NCBI GenBank assembly: GCA_002314875.1
Contig: DCHS01000049.1
Span: 1-64,000, forward strand
Length of the DNA stretch: 64,000 nucleotides
Direction: 5' to 3'
Source of the DNA: Prevotellaceae bacterium UBA1746
GTDB lineage: Bacteria; Bacteroidota; Bacteroidia; Bacteroidales; Bacteroidaceae
Positions within the stretch are counted from its first letter, which is position 1, and the number at the start of each line of letters is the position of its first letter. A program made the translations under genes and the position numbers. Positions 1 through 9,118 of the stretch are shown piece after piece. The notes beneath the pieces are model-generated. The model saw only the letters and a program-made list of their open reading frames with translations. It was not told the origin of the DNA and searched no databases.

Positions 1-30
1 GGGTCGTTGGTTCAAGCCCATCCTGAAGCG
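1..30 (+). tRNA. 3' end of a tRNA, cut by the window edge
   Basis: The first 30 bases fit the T-arm and 3' acceptor strand of a tRNA. The T-loop TTCAAGC (11-17) is flanked by GTTGG (6-10) and CCATC (18-22), which pair except for one T-T mismatch. CTGAAGC (23-29) would be the 3' acceptor strand, so the missing 5' end should read GCTTCAG. The anticodon lies outside the window, so the identity cannot be read. A terminator follows at once, as expected of a tRNA gene. It could instead be the end of an unrelated gene. Confidence 0.5.
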
Positions 31-31
31 C

Positions 32-69
32 AAAGTACTCAAGTTCGAAAGAATTTGGGTACTTTTTTT
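32..69 (+). terminator. Rho-independent terminator after the tRNA-like end
   Basis: AAAGTACTC (32-40) pairs with GGGTACTTT (57-65) with one G-T pair, and a T run follows to 69. It ends the upstream transcript before the parC promoter. Confidence 0.7.
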
Positions 70-102
70 GTGTTTTGTATGCTATCTCTCAAAAATTCTT
101 CG

Positions 103-110
103 TAATTTTG
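103..110 (+). promoter_or_regulatory. parC promoter, -7 element
   Basis: TAATTTTG matches the Bacteroidetes -7 consensus TAnnTTTG and sits 23 bases before the chosen parC start. No convincing -33 TTTG lies at 19-21 bp upstream, so only the -7 part is supported. Confidence 0.55.
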
Positions 111-133
111 CACGGAAAAATACAACCTTAAGA

Positions 134-2893
134 ATGAGCGACGAAATAAAGGACCCTAATGAGTCCGCTGAAATTCAGGAAACGGTCGAAACTCATGAAA
201 TTACGACCGATACAAGTAGTAAGGACGAGCGTAAGCCTCAACTTACAAACATGTACCAGAATTGGTTCCTTGATTATGCATCTTATGTAATCCTCGAACG
301 CGCTGTTCCCCATTTGGGGGATGGCCTCAAACCCGTGCAGCGTCGTATTCTCCATACGATGAAACGTATGGATGATGGTCGCTACAACAAAGTGGCAAAT
401 ATCGCAGGTGAAACGATGAAGTTCCACCCTCATGGTGATGCTTCAATCATCGATGCATTGACACAGATGGGACGCCAGAACCTGCTCATCGACTGTCAGG
501 GTTCTTGGGGAAATATCCTTACGGGAGACGAAGCCGCTGCTGCTCGATATATTGAAGGACGACTGACGAAGTTCGCCCTCGATGTCCTGTTCAATCCTAA
601 AACTACTGAATGGAAGCTCTCCTACGATGGTCGCAATAAGGAACCGGTGGCACTTCCCGCTAAGTTCCCGCTTTTGTTGGCACAAGGAGCCGAAGGTATT
701 GCCGTTGGTCTGAGTGCGAAGATCCTTCCTCATAACTTTGGAGAACTGTGCGATGCTGCCATCAGTTACTTCAAAGGCCAGGAGTTCCATCTCTATCCCG
801 ATTTCCAAACTGGCGGTTTGATCGATGTTTCTAAGTATAACGATGGTATGCGAGGTGGTGTCGTTAAGGTGCGTGCGCGTATTGAAAAACGTGATGCTAA
901 GACCCTTGCGATTACCGAACTTCCCTTCGGAAAGACTGTCGGCACTTTGAACGAATCCATAGTCAAGGCTTCTGAAAAAGGCAAGATCAAAGTACGTAAG
1001 GTGGAGGACTATACCGCCGAAAAGGTTGAAATTCTCGTTCATCTCGCTCCTGGTGTATCTTGCGATAAGACCATCGATGCTCTTTACGCCTTCACGGACT
1101 GCGAAGTCAGCATCTCTCCGAACTGCTGTGTTATCGACAACAAGACTCCCCGTTTTGTTACGGTGAGCGAAGTGCTGAAGAACAGCGCAGATAACACGAA
1201 GGAACTCCTTCGTCGTGAATTGGAGATCCGCCGTGGCGAATTGCTCGAGAGTCTGATGTATGCTTCTTTGGAACGTATTTTCATTGAAGAGAGAATATAC
1301 AAAGACAAACCTTTCGAGAATGCTGCGACGATGGATATCGCGCTTGACCATATTGATAAGCGTTTGGAACCCTATAAGAAAGATTTCGTGCGTGAAGTAA
1401 CTCGTGACGACTTGCTTCGTTTGCTCGAAATCAAGATGGCGCGTATTCTGAAATTCAACAAGGACAAGGCTGACGAGAATATCGCTAAGATTAAGGAAGA
1501 GATTGCTCGTATTGAGGACGACTTGAAACATATGACGCGTGTGGCTATAGAATGGTTCAAGTTGATTCGAAGCCGTTATGCCGCAGAGCATCCCCGTTTG
1601 ACTGAAATCCGCTCATTTGACACTATTGAGGCCACTAAGGTTATTGAGGCTAACGAAAAACTCTATATTAACCGTGCAGAGGGTTTCATGGGTACAAGTC
1701 TTAAGAAGGATGAGTTCGTGGAGAACTGTTCCAACATCGATGATGTTATTCTCTTCTACCGTGACGGAACCTATAAAATCACAAAGGTTGCCGAGAAGGT
1801 TTTCATCGGTGAAACCGAGCGTTCCAAGGCAGAAAAGCGTAAGGCGGAGATTATCCACATTGCAGTCTTTAAGAAGAACGACCAGCGTACTGTTTATAAT
1901 ATCTGCTACCGTGACGGAAAGTCCGGTCCCTTCTATATTAAGCGTTTCAATGTTACAAGTATCACCCGTGACAAGGAATATGATTTGACGACAGGAGCCC
2001 CTGGCAGCCGTATCGCATATTTCTCTTCAAATCCCAACGGTGAGGCAGAAATCATTAAGGTGACTTTGAAGCCTAATCCCAAACTTCGTAAGATTTTCTT
2101 CGATAAGGATTTTGCAGAGATCGGCATCAAGAGCCGTTCTGCTCGCGGAAATCTTCTCACCAAACTTGATGTCCATCGTATTACGCTGAAGAGTCATGGT
2201 GGTAGTACCCTCGGCGGTCGTAAGGTATGGTTCGATACTGACGTTCAGCGTCTGAACTATGATGGTCGTGGCGATTACTTAGGAGAATTCCACAATGAGG
2301 ACCTCGTACTTGTAATCATGCAGAATGGTGAATTCTATACCACCAACTTTGATCCCAACAATCACTATCCCTCATCGGGTATCTTCCGTGTGATGAAGTT
2401 TGATCCGATGAAGGTCTTTACGGTTGTACTTCGTGTTCCCGATACAGGTCGCAAGTTTTTCTTGTATCTCAAGCGCTTCTGTTTCGAACCTGCAACCTTA
2501 GCTAAGGATGCTGCCAATCGTAATTTCCTTGGCGATGGTAATACGATGGAGATGATCTTCGATGAAGAGTATCCGCATTTTAAGGTAACCTTAGGTGGTG
2601 CTGACAGTTTCCGCGAGCCTCTTGATATTGAGGCTGTAGATTTCGTGGAGGTTAAGGGCTTTGGTGCCAAGGGTAAGCGTCTCTTTGCTACCTCATTAAG
2701 TGCTTCGACAGTCGAGCGCCTTGAACCTACTCGTTTCCCGGAACCTTCGCAGGATGATTCTACCGATGAGGTAGAAGAAATCGAAGAAGCTCCTGTAGAA
2801 TCTCCCGATCCTGATGCCCCATCATCTCCCACTAAGTCTCAAGAGGACTTGATGGATGAACTTACCGGTCAGGGACATCTCTTTGATGATTAA
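134..2893 (+). CDS. parC: DNA topoisomerase IV subunit A
   Basis: This is the breakage-reunion subunit of a type IIA topoisomerase, which decatenates replicated chromosomes together with ParE. The ATG at 134 gives 919 residues. The reading frame is open to 68, but that extension would cover the -7 promoter element, so 134 is preferred. The N-terminal winged-helix and tower region has the usual signature, with catalytic Tyr139 in the AARYIEG context. The quinolone-determining segment HPHGDASIID lies at 98-107, with Ala103 where E. coli GyrA has Ser83. The C-terminal beta-propeller lacks a clear GyrA box (QRRGGKG), which favours ParC over GyrA. The tail, from about residue 870, is rich in Glu, Asp, Ser and Pro and probably disordered. 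ParE is not in the window. The stop codon directly abuts the next gene, so the two are probably co-transcribed. Confidence 0.9.
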   Translation: MSDEIKDPNESAEIQETVETHEITTDTSSKDERKPQLTNMYQNWFLDYASYVILERAVPHLGDGLKPVQRRILHTMKRMDDGRYNKVANIAGETMKFHPHGDASIIDALTQMGRQNLLIDCQGSWGNILTGDEAAAARYIEGRLTKFALDVLFNPKTTEWKLSYDGRNKEPVALPAKFPLLLAQGAEGIAVGLSAKILPHNFGELCDAAISYFKGQEFHLYPDFQTGGLIDVSKYNDGMRGGVVKVRARIEKRDAKTLAITELPFGKTVGTLNESIVKASEKGKIKVRKVEDYTAEKVEILVHLAPGVSCDKTIDALYAFTDCEVSISPNCCVIDNKTPRFVTVSEVLKNSADNTKELLRRELEIRRGELLESLMYASLERIFIEERIYKDKPFENAATMDIALDHIDKRLEPYKKDFVREVTRDDLLRLLEIKMARILKFNKDKADENIAKIKEEIARIEDDLKHMTRVAIEWFKLIRSRYAAEHPRLTEIRSFDTIEATKVIEANEKLYINRAEGFMGTSLKKDEFVENCSNIDDVILFYRDGTYKITKVAEKVFIGETERSKAEKRKAEIIHIAVFKKNDQRTVYNICYRDGKSGPFYIKRFNVTSITRDKEYDLTTGAPGSRIAYFSSNPNGEAEIIKVTLKPNPKLRKIFFDKDFAEIGIKSRSARGNLLTKLDVHRITLKSHGGSTLGGRKVWFDTDVQRLNYDGRGDYLGEFHNEDLVLVIMQNGEFYTTNFDPNNHYPSSGIFRVMKFDPMKVFTVVLRVPDTGRKFFLYLKRFCFEPATLAKDAANRNFLGDGNTMEMIFDEEYPHFKVTLGGADSFREPLDIEAVDFVEVKGFGAKGKRLFATSLSASTVERLEPTRFPEPSQDDSTDEVEEIEEAPVESPDPDAPSSPTKSQEDLMDELTGQGHLFDD

Positions 2894-5704
2894 GTGAATA
2901 ATAGAGGATTACTTTTTCTCTTCCTTGCTTTGCTTCTGATGATGCATGGCAGTACTGCCTTTTCGCAAGAAAAAGCGGAAGGTGATGTCGTGCTGGAACG
3001 CTTGGTCAATTGGACGAGAAATCTCCGTGATTTCGAAAGCGAATATACAAGAGAAAAAGTCTATCTTCATCTCGATAATAATGCGTATTTCGAAGAGGAG
3101 ACCATTTGGTTCAAAGCCTACCTTCTTCGTGCTTCTACCTTATGTCCTTCTACGGACATGAGTAAGGTTCTCTATGTGGATTTGCTCAATGCAAATGGAG
3201 AATTGGTAGAACATAAAATCCTGAAAGTTGATGAGAACGGCCAGGCTGAGGGTGAGTTCGAACTGAAATCGCCGATAAAAACCGGCTATTACGAGATCAG
3301 GGCCTATACCAGGGCAATGACAAATTGGTCGACGGAAGTTTGCTATTCACGTGTTATTCCTGTTTTTCCTTTGGAAGATAAGGAGGCCAATGTTGGTGTG
3401 TTGAGCATTGATATTCCCGAAAAAAAGTGGGAACTTCCTTTTGGCCACAGCCGTCCGATGAATTTGGACAGCCGTAAGGATTTCTCCTTGAATTTCTTCC
3501 CTGAAGGCGGTAATCGTGTGGAAGGCCTTTCTCAGCGTATTGCCTATCAACTTCAGAATGGTAAAGGAAATGCCGTCGATGAAGTAATTAAAATTTACGA
3601 TGAATCCGGTACTTTTTCTATGGAAACAGCGTCGGATGCAGAAGGAATGGGAAGCTTTGTACTTCCGCCTTTTCCAATAAATACAAAAGTATTTGCCCGC
3701 GTTGGTACAAAGACTTTTGAACTCCCCCATATTGATCCTTCTGCTCATTATTCTTTGTCTGCTACACCAGATGAAGAGGGTGTAACTTTGCTCGTTTCTG
3801 CAAATCCTCGGGCAGAGACGCAATTGTTGGGCGTTTACATCAGTTGCCGAGCTCTTCCCTGCTATTTTGATACACTAACGGTTGCTGCTACTGACCAGAT
3901 AGAGATGACGATTCCCAATGAAATCCTCAAGGATGGAATCAATACCGTCTATTTGTTCAATGACACCGGACATAGTCTTGCCCAGCGTTTGGTTTGGAAA
4001 AGTCCTACAAAGGAAAATGTTGATGTCCTCGTTCGTCAGAATGAGCGTGAATATGAGGCCTTCTCTCCAGTTGCTTTGGAACTTGAACTTTCGGATAATG
4101 CCTCTCCCGTTCCTTCTACCACTTTTTCCGTTAGCGTTCGCGATGCTGCTTCAGAATTGGTGGCAGTTCCCGGTGTTAATATGGCAACGGAACTTCTGTT
4201 GAGTAGTGAAGTGCGAGGTTATATTCACCATCCGGAACAGTATTTTACGGTTAATGACGATGCACATCGCCGAGCTCTTGACTTGCTGCTGATGATTCAA
4301 GGTTGGACGGCCGATGATTTTGAGGTAATGGATGGAGCAGAAGCCTTTCCTCTGAAAGAACCCGTCGAAGACAAGTTGCTTTTGACGGGATGTGTTCTCA
4401 AAGACAACGAAAAGGCGGTTCCATGGCCTAATCTTTCTTTGCATCTACAGATGTATAGCCTCGAAGGAGGTAGCCTTGAAGGTGATGTCGTAACAGACGC
4501 TGAGGGAAAATTTGCCTTTGGTAGTAATGTCAACTATTGTGGTGAATGGATTGCGCAGATTACGACAAAGGAGACGGTAACGAATCGCAAGGGAGAGGAA
4601 AAGCAAAAGAAACGTTATTCTCGCGTGGCCTTTGATCGTTGGTTTGCTCCTGCCCTCCGTCCTTTTGATTCCGCAGAATTGATACTTCAAGAACCACAGG
4701 TTTCTGATGGCTTAAAGAGTGACTTGGACGATGCCGATCTCTTCGAATGGGAAGATACGATTCCTCGTGTTTTGATGAGCCAGGAATTGCATGAAGCCGT
4801 GGTGGTCCATCATAACAAATATCGCGGTTTTATCGGTAATCGTTACTCCTATTTTGGCGGTGAATCCGCGGGAATGCGCCATGCTCATACCTATTTCAAT
4901 CTTGTCCAAGCCGTTGAGAAACGAAAGGATGCCGGTCGTGGTGAAGCTACCATTTGGGAACTTCTCTACGAACTTACGCACGGCGATTCGCAGGCCTATT
5001 TTTCCAGTATTGACGCTTCCGTCAATGGTGACGCTGTAAATCAGGGCGGGTATGATGAGGCTTCTGCGGCACAAGACAAAGAAGTGGCACAGAATGCTAA
5101 CCCCTACGAAAAGGCCCCCATGAGTCAGAAATCGGAGAATGCAGAAGAGACCCAACAGGAAGAGTCTTCTGATACAAAAAATGATGCAGACAAAATGGAG
5201 TCTTTTAATATAACGATAAATGGAGTCCACTGCTATATTTTCCTGAATAATGATTTGATTGGAAACGGTCGTAATGAATCTATCTTTTTGCAGGAGAATA
5301 CTTCGGCTGATGAATTCAAGAGTGCAATTTTAATGACTGAGTATAAGGATTGGGTGAAATTCTGGCCAGGATTCGCCGGGCCTCCCCCTTCTGGAAAGCA
5401 CTACGGTCTTTTCCTCTATGAGCGTCCGGATTATTATCGCTATATGACAAAGAGGGGAGTTGATAAGCGCATGATTCAGGGTTTCAATTTACCCAAGAAG
5501 TTCTATAATCCGCAATACAACGGCATTGATGTACCCGACGCCGAGGACTATCGACGCACACTCTGCTGGAATCCAAATGTCACAACAGATGCCAATGGCC
5601 ATGCTTCCGTTGTTTTCTTCAGTAATGCTGCCGACAATCAGAAGTTGAAGATTTCTGTTCGCGGTGTTACTTCTGATGGTCACTTCATCTATTTTGAACG
5701 ATAA
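2894..5704 (+). CDS. MG2-domain macroglobulin-like envelope protein
   Basis: This is a 936-residue exported protein of the MG2/alpha-2-macroglobulin-like type common in Bacteroidetes; its function is not established. The GTG start follows the parC stop directly and gives a clear signal peptide (hydrophobic LLFLFLALLLMM, cleavage probably after AFSQ). An ATG at residue 16 would cut into that signal, so GTG is chosen. Residues about 50-150 hold an MG2-like segment (REKVYLHLDN, ETIWFKAYL, GYYEIRAYTRAM). The C terminus (about 870-936, WNPNVTTDANGHASVVFF) resembles the strand-rich A2M module. A region around 740-790 is rich in Glu, Gln, Ser and Asn and is probably a linker. There is no CxEQ thioester. 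It is probably periplasmic or outer-membrane associated. The link to parC looks positional rather than functional. Confidence 0.7.
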   Translation: MNNRGLLFLFLALLLMMHGSTAFSQEKAEGDVVLERLVNWTRNLRDFESEYTREKVYLHLDNNAYFEEETIWFKAYLLRASTLCPSTDMSKVLYVDLLNANGELVEHKILKVDENGQAEGEFELKSPIKTGYYEIRAYTRAMTNWSTEVCYSRVIPVFPLEDKEANVGVLSIDIPEKKWELPFGHSRPMNLDSRKDFSLNFFPEGGNRVEGLSQRIAYQLQNGKGNAVDEVIKIYDESGTFSMETASDAEGMGSFVLPPFPINTKVFARVGTKTFELPHIDPSAHYSLSATPDEEGVTLLVSANPRAETQLLGVYISCRALPCYFDTLTVAATDQIEMTIPNEILKDGINTVYLFNDTGHSLAQRLVWKSPTKENVDVLVRQNEREYEAFSPVALELELSDNASPVPSTTFSVSVRDAASELVAVPGVNMATELLLSSEVRGYIHHPEQYFTVNDDAHRRALDLLLMIQGWTADDFEVMDGAEAFPLKEPVEDKLLLTGCVLKDNEKAVPWPNLSLHLQMYSLEGGSLEGDVVTDAEGKFAFGSNVNYCGEWIAQITTKETVTNRKGEEKQKKRYSRVAFDRWFAPALRPFDSAELILQEPQVSDGLKSDLDDADLFEWEDTIPRVLMSQELHEAVVVHHNKYRGFIGNRYSYFGGESAGMRHAHTYFNLVQAVEKRKDAGRGEATIWELLYELTHGDSQAYFSSIDASVNGDAVNQGGYDEASAAQDKEVAQNANPYEKAPMSQKSENAEETQQEESSDTKNDADKMESFNITINGVHCYIFLNNDLIGNGRNESIFLQENTSADEFKSAILMTEYKDWVKFWPGFAGPPPSGKHYGLFLYERPDYYRYMTKRGVDKRMIQGFNLPKKFYNPQYNGIDVPDAEDYRRTLCWNPNVTTDANGHASVVFFSNAADNQKLKISVRGVTSDGHFIYFER

Positions 5705-5741
5705 TTTTGCCTAATAATTCCAAAATTCTCGATCACGGTAT

Positions 5742-5829
5742 GATAAAACTACCGCGGACCTAAGATAAACTACCTCCCTTGTAGTTTGAACTAGGTCCGC
5801 GGTAGTTTTATCTAGGCCCCTTGTAGTTG
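5742..5829. repeat. Palindromic array, 21-22 bp period, with perfect 21-bp arms
   Basis: The 21-base arm at 5742-5762 is exactly complementary to 5792-5812; its core is ACTACCGCGGACCTA. Between the arms, AAACTAC (5767-5773) pairs with GTAGTTT (5781-5787). The motif also recurs directly: ACTACC starts at 5749 and 5770, and CTAGGnCC...GTAGTT starts at 5791 and 5812, both 21 bp apart. It can be read as four 22-bp units or as a nested cruciform. It is intergenic, with no transposase nearby. Confidence 0.8.
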
Positions 5830-5953
5830 TAACACTTCAAAAAGACATAAAACTTGGCCTTTTGTGTCATTTTTTATCGCTGATAGTATAATTTGGCAGA
5901 ATTCAAAAAAATCTTTCACTCTTTCACTTTTTGTTGTAATTTACTGATGGTGA

Positions 5954-6019
5954 GGTACATACAAGGTGAAAGATACTTTCACTTTTACTTCACCTACCTT
6001 TCACTTTTCCTATCCCTGA
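5954..6019. repeat. CTTTCAC repeat cluster, 22-bp spacing
   Basis: CTTTCACTTTT starts at 5976 and 5998, exactly 22 bp apart. GTGAAAG (5967-5973) faces the first copy as an inverted repeat with a 2-base gap. Two further CTTTCACT copies lie upstream at 5913 and 5921. The cluster precedes the xyl promoter by about 140 bp, so a regulatory role is possible but unproven. Confidence 0.6.
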
Positions 6020-6161
6020 AAAAAGTTGAATGGTTCCCACTAACCATTCGTAATTGGTATAAAGTTTGTTGATGTTGGAAATCCGGGAGTTTTTGTGGTC
6101 TGGTTTTGATTTGCCAACGTACATTTTTTTTGCAATTACTTTGTACTTTCTTTGTTTTTCT

Positions 6162-6192
6162 TTTGTCGTATCACGAGAAAAATGTAAATTTG
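6162..6192 (+). promoter_or_regulatory. xyl operon promoter
   Basis: TTTG at 6162-6165 (-33) and TAAATTTG at 6185-6192 (-7) are separated by 19 bp, a full match to the Bacteroidetes sigma consensus. The xylB ATG lies 34 bases downstream of the -7 element. Confidence 0.75.
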
Positions 6193-6226
6193 CGCTCATA
6201 AATCTTAATACTAAATCTTAAGCACT

Positions 6227-7711
6227 ATGTATTTACTCGGATACGATATCGGTAGTTCTTCTGTCAAGGCAAGTTTGGTAGATGCTGCAACAGGAAAATG
6301 TGTAGCACAGACCTTCTATCCCAAGGTTGAAGCACCGATTACGGCAGTACGTCCAGGTTGGGCAGAGCAGGATCCTGCAATGTGGTGGGAGAACCTTAAG
6401 CTTGCAACAAAATGGGTGATGCAGGAATCTCATGCAACAGCAGATGACATCGCTGCAATTGGAATCTCTTATCAGATGCATGGTCTTGTCTGCGTGGATA
6501 AAGACCAGAATGTTCTCCGTCCTTCTATTATTTGGTGCGACTCTCGTGCTGTGCCTTATGGCGACAAGGCTTTCGAAACCCTTGGCAGTAACTTCTGCCT
6601 TGAGCATCTCCTTAACAGTCCGGGTAATTTTACCGCTTCAAAACTGGCTTGGGTTCGTGAAAATGAGCCGGAAGTTTTTGAGAAGATTTATAAGATCATG
6701 CTTCCTGGTGACTATATCGCCATGCGTTTGACGGGTGATATTCGTACAACGGTCAGCGGTCTTTCTGAGGGTATGTTCTGGGATTTTAAGAATAATTGCG
6801 TCAGCAAGGAACTCCTTGAACACTATGGTATTCCCGCAGAAATGATTGCAGACATTGTTCCTACTTTTGGTAACCAAGGTGAGACTTCCGCTGCAATGGT
6901 TGAAGAACTAGGCCTTCGTGCTGGTATTCCTGTGACCTATCGTGCTGGCGATCAGCCTAACAATGCGCTTAGTCTCAATGTCTTCAATCCAGGTGAAATT
7001 GCATCAACAGCCGGAACTTCTGGTGTTGTCTATGGTGTAAACGGTCAGGTCAACTATGATCCTCAGAGTCGCGTCAACACCTTCGCTCATGTAAACCACG
7101 CTGTTGACCAGACCCGCCTCGGTGTTCTTCTCTGTATCAACGGCACAGGTTGCCTCAATTCATGGGTACGTCGTACTGTCGCTCCCGAAGGAATGGGTTA
7201 TGCTGCAATGAATGATCTTGCAGCGACGGTTCCTGTTGGAAGCGAGGGCGTTAGTTTCCTTCCCTTTGGAAATGGAGCAGAGCGCATGTTGAACAATCGC
7301 GAAATCGGTGCAAGCCTTCATGGCGTGAATTTCAATGTACATACTAAGGCTCATGTTGTTCGTGCTGCCCAGGAAGGTATTGTCTTTGCTTTCCAGTATG
7401 GTATTGAGGTTATGGAGAATATGGGTATTGAAGTGAGCAAAATCCATGCAGGACATGCGAACCTCTTCCTCTCCCCGTTATTCCGTAATACCCTTGCCGG
7501 TATCAGTGGTGCAACTATAGAACTTGTTGATACCGACGGTTCTGTTGGCGCGGCAAAGGGAGCCGGCATTGGCGCTGGTATCTATAAGGATAATACAGAA
7601 GCCTTTGCAAGTCTCGAAAAACTTGCCGTCATCGAGCCGGATCTGCAACTCTCAGCACAATATCAGGAAGCATATGCCCGTTGGAAGGCATGCCTCCACC
7701 GCTATATTTAA
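6227..7711 (+). CDS. xylB: Xylulokinase
   Basis: It phosphorylates D-xylulose to D-xylulose 5-phosphate in the cytoplasm, feeding the pentose phosphate pathway. The 494-residue length is typical of FGGY-family sugar kinases. The N-terminal nucleotide-binding signature YDIGSSSVKAS lies at 6-16, and the C-terminal half holds the FGGY-type segment GAAKGAGIGAGIY near residue 445. The start follows a full promoter by 34 bases. xylA begins 30 bases after the stop and the transporter follows, so the three genes form a xylose uptake and catabolism cluster. The order kinase before isomerase is reversed relative to E. coli. No xylose regulator lies next to it. Confidence 0.93.
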   Translation: MYLLGYDIGSSSVKASLVDAATGKCVAQTFYPKVEAPITAVRPGWAEQDPAMWWENLKLATKWVMQESHATADDIAAIGISYQMHGLVCVDKDQNVLRPSIIWCDSRAVPYGDKAFETLGSNFCLEHLLNSPGNFTASKLAWVRENEPEVFEKIYKIMLPGDYIAMRLTGDIRTTVSGLSEGMFWDFKNNCVSKELLEHYGIPAEMIADIVPTFGNQGETSAAMVEELGLRAGIPVTYRAGDQPNNALSLNVFNPGEIASTAGTSGVVYGVNGQVNYDPQSRVNTFAHVNHAVDQTRLGVLLCINGTGCLNSWVRRTVAPEGMGYAAMNDLAATVPVGSEGVSFLPFGNGAERMLNNREIGASLHGVNFNVHTKAHVVRAAQEGIVFAFQYGIEVMENMGIEVSKIHAGHANLFLSPLFRNTLAGISGATIELVDTDGSVGAAKGAGIGAGIYKDNTEAFASLEKLAVIEPDLQLSAQYQEAYARWKACLHRYI

Positions 7712-7741
7712 TCTAATCACTTAAAACAAATAAAAATTACT

Positions 7742-9052
7742 ATGAAAGAGTATTTCCCTCAAATCGGTAAAATTCAGTTTGAAGGTAAGGACAGCAAGAA
7801 TCCTATGGCCTTCCATTATTATGATGCAGAAAAGGTAATCATGGGTAAGCCCATGAAGGAATGGTTGCGTTTTGCAATGGCATGGTGGCACACTCTCTGT
7901 GCAGAAGGTAGCGACCAGTTTGGTCCTGGTACTAAGACTTTCCCTTGGAACGAAGGTGCTGACGCTATTGAAAAGGCAAAGAATAAGGCAGACGCTGGTT
8001 TTGAAATCATGACCAAGCTCGGTTTCCCCTATTTCTGCTTCCACGATGTTGACCTTATTGCAGAAGGTAACACTGTAGAAGAATATGAGTCTAATCTCGC
8101 TGCTATCACCGATTACCTCAAGGAAAAGATGGACGCTACCGGTATCAAGCTCCTCTGGTCTACCGCTAATGTGTTCGGTAATGCTCGTTATATGAACGGT
8201 GCTTCTACCAATCCCGACTTTGACGTTGTAGCTCGTGCTATCGTTCAGATTAAGAACGCTATCGATGCTGGTATCAAACTCGGTGCAGAAAACTATGTAT
8301 TCTGGGGCGGTCGTGAAGGTTACATGAGCCTCCTTAATACCGATCAGAAGCGTGAAAAGGAACACATGGCTACCATGCTCCGCATGGCTCGTGACTATGC
8401 TCGTAGCAAGGGCTTCACCGGTACTTTCCTCATCGAGCCCAAGCCTATGGAACCCTCTAAGCACCAGTATGACGTAGACACTGAAACTGTTATCGGTTTC
8501 CTCCGCGCTCATGGTCTTGATAAGGACTTCAAGGTAAATATCGAAGTTAACCATGCAACTCTCGCTGGTCACACCTTCGAACACGAACTAGCTTGCGCTG
8601 TAGATGCTGGTATGCTCGGTTCAATCGATGCTAACCGTGGTGACTATCAGAATGGTTGGGATACCGACCAGTTCCCCATTGACCAGTTCGATCTCGTTCA
8701 GGCTTGGATGGAAATCCTCCGTGGTGGTGGTCTCGGCACCGGTGGTACGAACTTCGATGCAAAGACCCGTCGTAACTCTACCGATCTCGAAGATATCTTC
8801 CTCGCTCACATCAGTGGTATGGATGCTATGGCACGCGCACTTGAAAGCGCTGCCAAGTTGCTCGAAGAAAGCCCCATCAAGCAGATGAAGGCTGACCGTT
8901 ACGCAAGCTTCGATAGCGGTCTTGGTAAGAAGTTCGAAAATGGCGAAATGACTCTCGAAGAGGCTTACGAATACGGCAAGCAGGTTGGCGAACCCAAGCA
9001 GACTTCCGGTAAGCAGGAACTCTACGAGGCAATTGTTGCTATGTATTGCTAA
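7742..9052 (+). CDS. xylA: Xylose isomerase
   Basis: It interconverts D-xylose and D-xylulose, the first catabolic step before XylB. The 436 residues match the long class II form of the family. The signature VFWGGREGY spans 186-194, and the metal- and substrate-binding segments [11 protein letters not shown] and [17 protein letters not shown] are present. Codon choice is strongly biased (CTC, GGT, GCT, TAC, AAG), like the SusC/SusD genes later in the window and unlike xylB, which suggests high expression. Because of this bias a long but false antisense frame is open across the first two-thirds of the gene. A hairpin terminator follows and separates it partly from the transporter. Confidence 0.96.
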   Translation: MKEYFPQIGKIQFEGKDSKNPMAFHYYDAEKVIMGKPMKEWLRFAMAWWHTLCAEGSDQFGPGTKTFPWNEGADAIEKAKNKADAGFEIMTKLGFPYFCFHDVDLIAEGNTVEEYESNLAAITDYLKEKMDATGIKLLWSTANVFGNARYMNGASTNPDFDVVARAIVQIKNAIDAGIKLGAENYVFWGGREGYMSLLNTDQKREKEHMATMLRMARDYARSKGFTGTFLIEPKPMEPSKHQYDVDTETVIGFLRAHGLDKDFKVNIEVNHATLAGHTFEHELACAVDAGMLGSIDANRGDYQNGWDTDQFPIDQFDLVQAWMEILRGGGLGTGGTNFDAKTRRNSTDLEDIFLAHISGMDAMARALESAAKLLEESPIKQMKADRYASFDSGLGKKFENGEMTLEEAYEYGKQVGEPKQTSGKQELYEAIVAMYC

Positions 9053-9059
9053 TTAAATA

Positions 9060-9105
9060 GAGCCCTTTCGAAAATCGTTCATGGTTTTCGAAAGGCTCTT
9101 TTGTC
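9060..9105 (+). terminator. Intercistronic terminator between xylA and xylE
   Basis: GAGCCCTTTCGAAAA (9060-9074) pairs with TTTTCGAAAGGCTC (9085-9098) with one bulged C, followed by TTTTGTCTTT. Because the transporter starts only 14 bases later with no evident promoter, this probably acts as a partial terminator that sets transporter level below enzyme level. Confidence 0.75.
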
Positions 9106-9118
9106 TTTATATATTATT

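Larger units (their letters stand above)
5705..6226. other. Gene-free region with repeat arrays and the xyl promoter
   Basis: No convincing coding sequence is present in these 522 bases. They hold a 21-bp perfect inverted repeat array (5742-5829), a CTTTCAC/GTGAAAG repeat cluster (about 5913-6019) and the xyl promoter (6162-6192). No classical T-tailed terminator for the upstream gene is visible; the large hairpin at 5742-5812 may act as one or protect the 3' end. Confidence 0.7.

Noticed and set aside
443..1591. Open frame of 382 codons antisense to parC
   Set aside because: It overlaps a certain parC on the other strand and has no recognisable family.
5990..6199. 69-codon minus-strand ORF before xylB
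   Set aside because: It overlaps the CTTTCAC repeats and the xyl promoter, has no promoter of its own and no recognisable sequence.
7721..8584. Open frame of 287 codons antisense to xylA
   Set aside because: It is explained by biased codons of xylA, a certain gene.
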